From: JBMNNU01 sp050942695
Lineage (GTDB): Bacteria; Chloroflexota; UBA6077
Assembly: GCA_050942695.1 (NCBI GenBank)
Contig: JBMNNU010000238.1
Span: 1 to 5,255 of the forward strand
DNA length: 5,255 bases
Direction of reading: 5' to 3'
The position numbers were made by a program, and so were the translations under genes. The notes beneath the pieces are model-generated. The model was not told the DNA's origin and did no database searches. It saw nothing but the letters and a program-made list of their open reading frames with translations. Below are positions 1 to 5,255 of the stretch, piece by piece. Position 1 is the stretch's first letter. The number at the start of each line of letters is the position of its first letter.

Positions 1-261
1 CTTCACCCCGATCGCCTCGGCCCAAGCCTTCTTGCATGGGACGCTATCCACGCTAACACCTAGGGCTACCGCGTTCATCCGGTCGAAGTCAGATTTGTGC
101 TTTTCGAGATCCTGCATCTGAAGTTTGCAAAACTCCGTCCAGGCTAAAGGATGGAAAGACAGGATGACCTTTTTCCCTTTGAGGCTGCTCAGGGTGATCT
201 CGGACTCTTTCTGGTCCTTCAGGGAGAACTCAGGGGCTACACTGCCAATTTCGATTGCCAT
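1..261 (-). CDS. Peroxiredoxin, AhpC/TSA family, partial (C-terminus off the left edge)
   Basis: This gene encodes the first 87 residues of a thioredoxin-fold peroxidase that reduces hydrogen peroxide and organic hydroperoxides through a reactive cysteine, most likely in the cytoplasm since no signal peptide is seen. The N-terminus reads MAIEIGSVAPEFSLKD, the usual opening of the family. The active-site segment FHPLAWTEFC (residues 36-45) matches the P-x3-T-x2-C peroxidatic motif, with Pro38, Thr42 and Cys45. A second cysteine in DSVPCKKAW (Cys76) could serve as resolving cysteine, as in related proteins with a VPCKKAW segment; that role is inferred. The ATG at 259-261 is preceded on its strand by AAAGGAG (273-279), 11 bases away, which supports this start. 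It lies 91 bases downstream of the thioredoxin-domain gene on the same strand, so co-transcription is likely. About half of the protein is missing from the window. Confidence 0.93.
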   Translation of the reverse strand, partial: MAIEIGSVAPEFSLKDQKESEITLSSLKGKKVILSFHPLAWTEFCKLQMQDLEKHKSDFDRMNAVALGVSVDSVPCKKAWAEAIGVK

Positions 262-285
262 ATCGAGATTCGCTCCTTTCCTTGC

Positions 286-313
286 TCGGCCGGTACTGTT
301 CGGCCGGTTTTTT
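286..313 (+). terminator. Small hairpin followed by a T run, in the intergenic gap
   Basis: Two copies of the self-complementary hexamer CGGCCG (287-292 and 301-306) can pair around an 8-base loop, with a possible extra U-G pair at 286/307. Six T residues follow (308-313). Read on the plus strand this has the form of a weak intrinsic terminator, although both flanking genes are on the minus strand. On the minus-strand transcript the same hairpin would sit just upstream of the peroxiredoxin ribosome binding site, without a U tail. The two copies are also an 8-base direct repeat (CGGCCGGT). A true terminator role is uncertain because the stem is short. Confidence 0.3.
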
Positions 314-352
314 GCTAATAGTACCTTGACCACCTCGGGCGCGTCTGTACCC

Positions 353-2380
353 TTATCTCTCCGGCGAATGAACTCCGGTTAGCAGGGCCTGTAGCGCCTC
401 CGGATCGGTAACGGGTGGGCGACAGGAGTAATCGATGCAGACGTAGGCAGCCGGCCTGCCATCCACGAGGTTACGCCCCTCTAGCAACGGGACGTCCGTG
501 GCCTCAACCCCCGGTCGCGAGGCTGCGACTACCTGGTGGGGGCGGTACCCGGAAGATGCGGCATCTATCAGGGCGCGGGTTTCAGCTAGATGGGGCTCGC
601 CCACGATGGCGATCTCCCGGGGTCGGGATAAGGCGTAATCCAGTGCGATCAACCACTGCCCGAATCCCAGCGGGTAGCGCTCCATCAAGGGCTGCACCGG
701 GATGATGCTGGCTCTGGCGTTTTCTTGGTAAGTGGGCTGCACGGCCAGACCGCCCAGCCTCAGCAACCCGAATGCGGCCATCGAACTACCGGAGGGGACG
801 GCGTTATCCTGAAGCTCTCGGGGACGAAGGATCAGCTTCTCGTGGCCAATCGCGGTGTCGTAGAAGCCGGTTGGAGCGCTGAACTGCTGAATCATCGTCT
901 CGGCCAGCGACCTGGCCGCCAGGAACCACACCGGGTCGAACGTGGTCTGGTACAGCTCCACCAGGCCATCGATCAGGTTGGCGTAATCCTCGAGGTAGCC
1001 GCCGGCCCTGACTGCTCCATCCTTCCAACTGTGGCATAGCCTGCCGTCCGGGGTTCGCAGGTGGCGCAGCAGGAAGCTCGCGTTGGCTTCGGCGACCGCA
1101 CGGTAATCATCCCGGTTGAGCGCGCGCGCTGCCTCGGCAAAGGCGCCCAGCATCAGACCGTTCCAGGATGCCAGCACCTTGTCGTCGATGTTGGGGCGAA
1201 CCCGACTGGCTCGGGCATCCAGCAGCTTGCGGCGTGCGGATGCAAATCCCTGCCGCTTTTCCAGCGCCGCCTCGAACGACAGTACATTTTTCCCTTCGAA
1301 GTTACCATGTTCGGTTACCCCGTAGGCTTTCAAGAAAGAGGGAGCCCGCCTGCCCAGTATCTCCCGAATCTCTCCAGGAGTCCACAGGTAGTACTTGCCC
1401 TCGACACCCTCGCTATCGGCATCCTGAGTCGAGAAGAAGCCGCCTTCCGGGTGGGTCATCTCTCGGATCACGTAGTCCAGGGTCTCCTCGGCTACAGAGC
1501 GGAACAAAGCCTCGCCGGTCACCTGCCAGGCGTGTAGATACACCCTGACTAGCTGGGCGTTATCGTAGAGCATCTTTTCGAAGTGAGGGACGAGCCAGCG
1601 GTCGTCCACCGAGTACCGGTGGAAGCCCCCGCCAAGCTGGTCGTATATGCCACCTCGCGCCATAGATTCCAGGGTCCGCGAGGCCATGGAGAGCGCTTCA
1701 GGATTTTTAGTGCGGTGGTGGTAGCGCAGCAGGAACTCAAGCACCATGGGGTGAGGGAATTTGGGGGGATTGCCCCAGCCTCCGTACTGCTCGTCGAACT
1801 CGGCCAGCAGGCTCTGGACGGCGCCGTTCAAGGTTTCTGCTTTGAGATCAGTTTCCTCCGAGCCATTGAGGGTCGCTTGGGCCTGCCCCCGGAGCCGGTC
1901 GACCAGTTTTCTGCTGCTCTCCAGGATCTCGGCGCGGCGGTTCTGCCAGGCGTCGGCCACGGCTCGCAGGACGTCGGGGAAGGCCGGCATCCCCGCTCTG
2001 GATTTTGGCGGGAAGTAGGTGCCGCCGAAGAATGGCTGCCCATCGGGGGTCAGGAAGAGAGACATGGGCCAGCCGCCCTGGCCGGTCATCGCCTGGAGCG
2101 CGTCCATGTAGATCTGGTCCAGGTCTGGGCGCTCCTCCCGGTCGACCTTGATGCTGACGAAGAGCCTGTTCAGGATCGACGCAGTGCGCTTATTTTTGAA
2201 GGACTCGTCCTCCATCACGTGGCACCAGTGGCAGGCTGAGTACCCGATGCTCAGAAAGATCGGCTTGTCCTCAGACTTCGCCTTCTGGAGCGCTTCCTCG
2301 CCCCAGGGGTACCAGTCCACCGGGTTATCGGCGTGCTGTCGCAGGTATGGGCTCGTCTCTTTTGCCAGTCGGTTGGCCAT
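353..2380 (-). CDS. Thioredoxin-domain protein of the DUF255 / YyaL / SSP411 family
   Basis: A complete 675-residue protein, the normal length for this widespread family (human homologue SPATA20). Residues 1-130 form the conserved N-terminal thioredoxin-like domain. They include NPVDWYPWGEEA (19-30), the redox-type site SACHWCHVM with Cys50 and Cys53, DREERPDLDQIY (80-91), GGWPMSLFLTPDG (102-114) and GGTYFPP (119-125). The remainder is a long helical region resembling the (alpha/alpha)6 barrel of sugar epimerases and six-hairpin glycosidases. It carries the family signatures YGGWGNPPKFP (199-209), GGIYDQLGGGFHRYS (243-257) and PHFEKMLYDNAQL (265-277). The biochemical function of the family is not established; a thiol-redox role is inferred from the CxxC site and from the adjacent peroxiredoxin gene. 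The ATG at 2378-2380 gives the canonical N-terminus, though only a weak GAG lies upstream as ribosome binding site. No frameshift or missing motif is seen. Apparent open frames on the opposite strand are shadows of its G+C-rich codons. Confidence 0.96.
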   Translation of the reverse strand: MANRLAKETSPYLRQHADNPVDWYPWGEEALQKAKSEDKPIFLSIGYSACHWCHVMEDESFKNKRTASILNRLFVSIKVDREERPDLDQIYMDALQAMTGQGGWPMSLFLTPDGQPFFGGTYFPPKSRAGMPAFPDVLRAVADAWQNRRAEILESSRKLVDRLRGQAQATLNGSEETDLKAETLNGAVQSLLAEFDEQYGGWGNPPKFPHPMVLEFLLRYHHRTKNPEALSMASRTLESMARGGIYDQLGGGFHRYSVDDRWLVPHFEKMLYDNAQLVRVYLHAWQVTGEALFRSVAEETLDYVIREMTHPEGGFFSTQDADSEGVEGKYYLWTPGEIREILGRRAPSFLKAYGVTEHGNFEGKNVLSFEAALEKRQGFASARRKLLDARASRVRPNIDDKVLASWNGLMLGAFAEAARALNRDDYRAVAEANASFLLRHLRTPDGRLCHSWKDGAVRAGGYLEDYANLIDGLVELYQTTFDPVWFLAARSLAETMIQQFSAPTGFYDTAIGHEKLILRPRELQDNAVPSGSSMAAFGLLRLGGLAVQPTYQENARASIIPVQPLMERYPLGFGQWLIALDYALSRPREIAIVGEPHLAETRALIDAASSGYRPHQVVAASRPGVEATDVPLLEGRNLVDGRPAAYVCIDYSCRPPVTDPEALQALLTGVHSPER

Positions 2381-2431
2381 TTTTCAACTCGGCTGTAAGA
2401 GTAATCTATTATCGATACTTTACCAGCTTCT

Positions 2432-2460
2432 ATCTTATGGAAGGCAGATAGAAATGTCAA
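2432..2460 (-). promoter_or_regulatory. Sigma70-type promoter for the DUF255 gene
   Basis: Read on the minus strand, a perfect -35 box TTGACA (2455-2460) is followed by exactly 17 bases and then TAAGAT (2432-2437), which matches four of six -10 consensus positions including the key second A and last T. Transcription would start near 2425, giving a leader of about 45 bases to the ATG at 2380. Because the peroxiredoxin gene lies downstream on the same strand without a convincing promoter of its own, this promoter probably serves both genes. Confidence 0.75.
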
Positions 2461-2462
2461 GA

Positions 2463-2486
2463 GCATAATTATCATGAATAATTTGC
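2463..2486. repeat. A+T-rich inverted repeat next to the minus-strand promoter
   Basis: AATTAT (2467-2472) and ATAATT (2478-2483) are perfect inverted copies around a 5-base centre. With one unpaired base at 2466, the outer GCA (2463-2465) and TGC (2484-2486) also pair, giving nine complementary positions. It lies immediately upstream of the TTGACA -35 box of the minus-strand gene, where an activator or repressor site could act. Such repeats also occur by chance in A+T-rich intergenic DNA, so an operator role is only a suggestion. Confidence 0.3.
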
Positions 2487-2593
2487 AATCTTAAACGTCA
2501 TGCACTGAAGTTGGTTTGTAGCATCGAATATCGTGAACGTAACTCCCGGATCTACATTTTGGTGCCGTTAGTTATAGTTGTCGATGGACGGCG

Positions 2594-2602
2594 TGATATA
2601 AT
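2594..2602 (+). promoter_or_regulatory. Extended -10 promoter for the Abi-type gene
   Basis: The sequence TGATATAAT contains a perfect -10 hexamer TATAAT (2597-2602) preceded by the TGn extension (2594-2596). The TTGTCG at 2578-2583 is too close (13-base spacer) to act as its -35 box, and at 16-18 bases I see no good match. An extended -10 element can work without a -35 box. Transcription would begin near 2609, leaving a leader of roughly 68 bases before the ATG at 2677. Confidence 0.55.
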
Positions 2603-2661
2603 GCTGTCTGCCACATAGTTGTTGCTGGTCTCAATATCGGCACATATTGTCACTTAACTTT

Positions 2662-2666
2662 CGGAG
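2662..2666 (+). promoter_or_regulatory. Ribosome binding site that favours the ATG at 2677
   Basis: CGGAG lies with its GGAG core at 2663-2666, 10 bases before the ATG at 2677. The alternative upstream start is a TTG at 2647, which has no Shine-Dalgarno sequence and would add ten residues unlike the family's N-terminus. The protein starting at 2677 reaches a PFTQRVG segment within the first dozen residues, which fits the F-S/T-x-R-x-G opening I recall for this family. Confidence 0.6.
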
Positions 2667-2676
2667 ATTCTGTGAG

Positions 2677-3564
2677 ATGGCCCGTACAGCTCCATTTACA
2701 CAACGTGTTGGATCTGGCTTGCCAAACATGATAATCGATGGCGAAGTTCCTGAATCGGCTCGCATTGGTCTTATTAATGTACTGGCATCGCTGGTTGACA
2801 AGGGCTATGTTCGGGATTGGGGTGAATTGGCCACAGCGTCATTATATGCAGAACGGCGGCTGAAAGAAGAGTTTCCCAATTGCGGATACGATGATATTTG
2901 CAATGCGATAATCCGCGAAATGGAATGGGGCCGCTTCTACATTTTTTGTGAACGTGTCTATACTGTCCTGTAAGGTCAACATAAATGGGATGGTGTTTCG
3001 TACAAACAAATAGGCCCTCTTAAGGAAGCGCAAGACTATTTCACCAAGTCAATCAACGCTCTTCTGGACGAAGAGAGATTAGCTTACGAATTTAAAGATG
3101 GTGTTTTCTATCGGCGAGGGCGACCACAGACACAAGAAAGTCTTCAGCGTGTTGGGGCAGTTCTTGCGGACCCACGATACCACCAGGTTAGAAAACACTA
3201 CAAAAAGGCGATAGATTTCTTTCAAAAAAGGCCAGAACCCGACGTTCAGAACTGTATCAAAGAGTCAGTTTGTGCGCTTGAAGCCTTCGTCGATATTGTT
3301 TTAGGCGATCAATCTGGCAAGGACTTCGAGAGGGTAGTTAGGTCCAAATATGGTACATCCAAGGAAAAAATGGCACGTACTATAGGTGAAAGCATCATCA
3401 AGCTTCGAGCATTTCGAGGTGATGCTATGGGCGTTGCTCATGCAGCGCTTTCGGGAGCAGAGGTCGATACCCCGGAAGCCGAACTTGCATTGAACTTAGT
3501 AGCATCTTATGTGACTTATCTCCATGATAAGTTCGCTGTAAAGGAAGAAGAAATCCCTTTTTGA
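2677..3564 (+). pseudogene. AbiJ-NTD4 / Abi C-terminal type abortive infection protein, interrupted by one in-frame TAA
   Basis: One reading frame runs from the ATG at 2677 to the TGA at 3562-3564, broken only by TAA at 2971-2973 (codon 99). The 98 residues before the stop include PFTQRVG (6-12) and WGRFYIFCERVY (85-96), which fit the N-terminal domain of AbiJ-NTD4 proteins. The 196 residues after it hold ALLDEERLAYEFKDG, PDVQNCIKESVCALEAF (about 189-205) and a C-terminal helical part with RGDAMGVAHAAL (247-258). These correspond to the usual 'PDY-NSIKES-SAVE' core and the end region of the family. Repaired, it would be 295 residues, a normal size. No in-frame ATG, GTG or TTG follows the stop until ATG 3370, which would give only 64 residues, so a split two-gene reading is poor. 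Family members are linked to phage defence by abortive infection, with a HEPN-like RNase fold suspected. Assignment is from remembered motifs. A sequencing error or stop-codon readthrough could also explain the TAA. Confidence 0.78.
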
Positions 3565-3804
3565 TAGCTAGTTACCGACCAGCAACAAATCTCATTTTCT
3601 CAAAACTGGCGTCCTATATTTAGGATACGCATTTTCAGCGATTAACTGGAGAGTCAAAAGCCAATCCGATGTGGTAGCCTTTGGACAGGCACTCGATATT
3701 TACCTAGAAGACCGTTGTCATCGTCCATGAAAATAAGCTCTTCATAAGAACACTCAAGATACTGGTTGTCAATCTGGTGCACAGTTGGGATCCAACAGGC
3801 GGAA
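3565..3804. other. Intergenic stretch without a supported gene
   Basis: These 240 bases separate the broken Abi gene from the next plus-strand gene. They contain a short inverted repeat TCCTA-N4-TAGGA (3612-3625), not followed by a T run, and several poor -35-like words (TTGGAC at 3681, TTGTCA at 3715) without a -10 box at proper distance. A 27-codon stop-to-stop frame (3647-3730) has no ATG, GTG or TTG start. I find no RNA gene or convincing promoter here. Confidence 0.5.
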
Positions 3805-4620
3805 ATGATACCTGACGAAATCATTAAACAAGCATTTCAACAATTTGACCGCTTCTATGCCAAGCGGCCCACTAATCCATGGAGCGTCGCCGACCACGCA
3901 TGTTTGTGGGCTCTTGGGCAGAGGGCGTTCGCTGGCTCCGGTGACAGGCATGCTTGCAGAAGGATCTACGAAGAACTGAGGAGACGCTGGCAAGTATTTC
4001 GGTCTCCCACACCTATGCCTGCTCCTACATCAGATAGGATCTTCGATATCTTATCTCGGGTCGGTCATCTCGCACCGCGTTTTAAGACGCTTCGATTGGC
4101 GGACCTCTCGATGCAAGACGTGCCTCTTCTCCGCCAAGCCCTCGGCGTGGCAGGCAACATCAAGCGCCACAATGACGGCCGTCCTTCGATGGTCGCTGTA
4201 AGCAAGTTCCTTCACTTCTGGAACCCTCGGCTATTCGTCATCGTGGACAACGCCGAAATGGCGCAGAAAGTCATCAAAGCCGGAGTCATTACTAAAGATG
4301 GTTCCTCTTTACAAAGCATTAAAGATGGTTCATCTTTACAACGCATTCGGAAGCGAATCCAAGATACGCAAAGGCGCATCGAGCAATGTTACGGCGCAAG
4401 TACGCCGCAAGATGAACCGATGGCCGAAGGTCTGAGCTACAGCGCCGTTCTCATTTGGGCAAGTCAACTCATTCAGGAGAGTCCTAACCTTCTTTCACAC
4501 TTCAAAGATTATGTCGATTCTCAGACTAAAGAGGACGGTGTTCCGGATGGATATGAAGAGTATGCCGCCGTTGCAGTCGAGTGGTTTCTCTTAGGTTTAC
4601 AGAGGATTCCATCTAGGTAA
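3805..4620 (+). CDS. Uncharacterised protein, mostly helical, 271 residues
   Basis: I do not recognise this family with confidence. The frame is open from a stop at 3745-3747 to TAA 4618-4620. Possible starts are TTG 3766 (no ribosome binding site, 284 residues) and ATG 3805 (271 residues). I chose ATG because it opens a clean amphipathic helix; an AGGCGG at 3797-3802 lies rather too close to be an ideal ribosome binding site. No signal peptide or membrane segment is apparent, so it is probably cytoplasmic. The best-conserved-looking part is RPSMVAVSKFLHFWNPRLF (about 126-144) followed by VIVDNAEM. This type of segment (SKxLHFxNPxLFPxxD) recalls helix-hairpin-helix glycosylase-like and other small orphan proteins, but the resemblance is too weak to assign a function. 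Residues 164-181 are a tandem nine-residue duplication. The C-terminal third is helical and acidic. It lies between an Abi-type gene and a PIN toxin, which suggests but does not show a defence-related role. Confidence 0.75.
   Translation: MIPDEIIKQAFQQFDRFYAKRPTNPWSVADHACLWALGQRAFAGSGDRHACRRIYEELRRRWQVFRSPTPMPAPTSDRIFDILSRVGHLAPRFKTLRLADLSMQDVPLLRQALGVAGNIKRHNDGRPSMVAVSKFLHFWNPRLFVIVDNAEMAQKVIKAGVITKDGSSLQSIKDGSSLQRIRKRIQDTQRRIEQCYGASTPQDEPMAEGLSYSAVLIWASQLIQESPNLLSHFKDYVDSQTKEDGVPDGYEEYAAVAVEWFLLGLQRIPSR
4294..4347 (+). repeat. 27-base in-frame tandem duplication inside the uncharacterised gene
   Basis: Bases 4294-4320 and 4321-4347 are adjacent copies with two differences in 27 (C/A at the twelfth base, A/C at the twenty-second). 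They encode KDGSSLQSI and KDGSSLQRI, so the unit is exactly nine codons and the reading frame is kept. The high DNA identity suggests a recent duplication rather than an ancient protein repeat. It sits in a probable linker between the LHFWNPRLF segment and the following arginine-rich helix. Confidence 0.9.
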
Positions 4621-4631
4621 CCTAGCTTAGG
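4613..4631. repeat. Overlapping short palindromes across the stop codon
   Basis: CTAGG (4613-4617) and CCTAG (4621-4625) are perfect inverted copies with the TAA stop codon as the three-base spacer. The right arm also pairs with TAGG at 4628-4631 (CCTA-GCT-TAGG), so two mutually exclusive small hairpins are possible. No T run follows, so it is not a standard intrinsic terminator. Confidence 0.4.
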
Positions 4632-4686
4632 CTGGAAAGCACGCTCGGAAGCAACGATTGGACAGACTAGCCTCAAATTTCTCTTG

Positions 4687-4706
4687 CGAAGGCTCGCATG
4701 CCTTCG
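4687..4706. repeat. Perfect 7-bp stem hairpin in the convergent intergenic region
   Basis: CGAAGGC (4687-4693) and GCCTTCG (4700-4706) form a perfect stem around the six-base loop TCGCAT. It lies between the plus-strand uncharacterised gene, ending at 4620, and the minus-strand PIN gene, ending at 4868, where a two-way transcription end would be expected. Neither strand has a T run directly after the stem, so a terminator role is only possible. The rest of 4621-4867 shows a run of seven A then seven G (near 4720-4736) and no gene I can support. Confidence 0.4.
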
Positions 4707-4867
4707 ATACCTAATCTACAAAAAAAGTGGGGGGGTGATTTTCGCAAAGGTGATCCACCAGTCGGCGGAAAGTTCAGACGACCATTGCAAAAGATTGGGC
4801 AAAGCCACCTGGCGTCACTCTGGGTCTGCATTTGCACAATGGTTTAGGACAGGTGAAGATGGGGCGC

Positions 4868-5255
4868 TTAATACTCTCTATCGGGGAGTTCGGTCGAGAG
4901 AAGATCGAGGAAGCTGCGGGGGCTGAGAATCTTTACTCCTTGGTGGTTGCCCAACCGCTGAAGCTCCCTGTCACCGGTAACAAGGCAGTCAACCTTGCCG
5001 CTCACCGCCGTCGCCAGGATTAGATCGTCCTCTGGATGAGTGGCCACATCCAAAATGTGGCTAACGATATGGACCATCTCTGCTTCAGACCTCAGTAGCG
5101 AGAGGACTCCGGTTACCTGGTCAGGAGTCAGCCTTTGAAGGAAATAGGGGGTCTGGAAGGTACGGGCAAGTTCGACGATGATGTGCTCCGAGAGCACTAA
5201 ATTGAAACCCCCGCCCCGCCAAGCTCGGAGAATCCGGCCTGGAGCGCTGGAGACG
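4868..5255 (-). CDS. PIN-domain toxin-like ribonuclease (COG1569-type), partial at its N-terminus
   Basis: The minus-strand frame ending at TAA 4868-4870 stays open to the right edge, giving at least 128 residues. The 109-residue reading from GTG 5197 is not the true start: upstream codons encode PGRILRAWRGGGFNLVLSEH, a segment typical of this PIN family just after its missing LDTNVL motif. Visible family landmarks are IIVELARTF with the conserved Glu, HPEDDLILATAVSGKVDCLV with an acidic pair, TGDRELQ with the final Asp, and the C-terminal VKILSPRSFLDLL. PIN proteins of this group are metal-dependent RNases, usually toxins of toxin-antitoxin pairs. The antitoxin is normally encoded directly upstream, which here would be beyond the window. 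The usual Asp before Pro in the DPxDD segment is His here, but the downstream acidic residues are kept, so loss of activity cannot be concluded. It is convergent with the uncharacterised gene. Confidence 0.88.
   Translation of the reverse strand, partial: VSSAPGRILRAWRGGGFNLVLSEHIIVELARTFQTPYFLQRLTPDQVTGVLSLLRSEAEMVHIVSHILDVATHPEDDLILATAVSGKVDCLVTGDRELQRLGNHQGVKILSPRSFLDLLSTELPDREY

Noticed and set aside
326..354. TTGACC as a -35 box on the plus strand
   Set aside because: No -10 box lies at a suitable distance, and it would drive transcription antisense to the DUF255 gene.
1061..1537. Plus-strand open frame of 158 residues
   Set aside because: Antisense shadow of the DUF255 gene, without a ribosome binding site or recognisable domain.
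1583..2239. Plus-strand open frame of 218 residues
   Set aside because: It lies wholly antisense to the well-supported DUF255 gene, and its composition reflects the third codon positions of that G+C-rich gene; no family motif is seen.
2578..2583. TTGTCG as -35 box for the TATAAT at 2597
   Set aside because: The spacer is only 13 bases, too short for a sigma70 promoter; the extended -10 explanation fits better.
3370..3564. Separate 64-residue gene starting at ATG 3370
   Set aside because: It is the tail of the Abi reading frame, which is already open from 2974; the ATG is an internal methionine without a Shine-Dalgarno sequence.
3647..3730. Short open stretch translating to LGVKSQSDVVAFGQALDIYLED, as a possible gene remnant
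   Set aside because: Only 27 codons between stops with no ATG, GTG or TTG start and no clear family match, so it cannot be told from chance.
4684..4926. Plus-strand open frame of 80 residues after the orphan gene
   Set aside because: It has no ATG start or ribosome binding site, crosses a hairpin and homopolymer runs, overlaps the end of the PIN gene, and shows no recognisable domain.
1..5255. CRISPR array, tRNA, rRNA or insertion sequence
   Set aside because: I saw no regularly spaced repeats, no cloverleaf-like sequence, no rRNA segments and no transposase-like reading frame on either strand.

Overview
The window is bacterial DNA from an organism I cannot name with confidence. The left third is G+C-rich (40 of 60 bases on the line at 1021-1080, which I counted), with a sigma70-type promoter and ordinary Shine-Dalgarno sites. 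The redox proteins there resemble those of free-living anaerobic or environmental lineages (Chloroflexi, deltaproteobacteria, Firmicutes), but nothing in the window settles the taxon.

Layout. Bases 1-2380 carry two genes on the minus strand. A 675-residue YyaL/SSP411-type protein with a thioredoxin-like CHWC site lies first in transcription order, followed 91 bases later by a peroxiredoxin that runs off the left edge. A very good minus-strand promoter (TTGACA, 17-base spacer, TAAGAT) sits just upstream of the first gene. Together they look like a small thiol-redox unit.

Bases 2381-4867 form a visibly A+T-richer block (25 of 60 bases G+C at 3361-3420) on the plus strand. It begins with an extended -10 promoter and an abortive-infection-type gene of the AbiJ N-terminal-domain-4 / Abi C-terminal class. 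That gene is cut by one in-frame TAA at 2971-2973, yet the same frame stays open for another 196 codons with family motifs intact. It is therefore best read as one gene broken by a single nonsense change, not two genes. After a gap of about 240 bases comes a 271-residue protein I do not recognise, which carries a fresh-looking 27-base in-frame tandem duplication. The 247 bases after it hold only small inverted repeats.

Bases 4868-5255 hold most of a PIN-domain toxin-like nuclease on the minus strand. Its N-terminus lies beyond the right edge; the reading frame continues open to the edge, so the GTG at 5197 is not its start.

The right two thirds therefore look like a small accessory or defence patch (decayed Abi gene, orphan protein, PIN toxin) next to housekeeping redox genes. 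The most noteworthy points are the single-stop Abi gene and the orphan protein with its tandem duplication. I see no clear evidence for a new multi-gene system.
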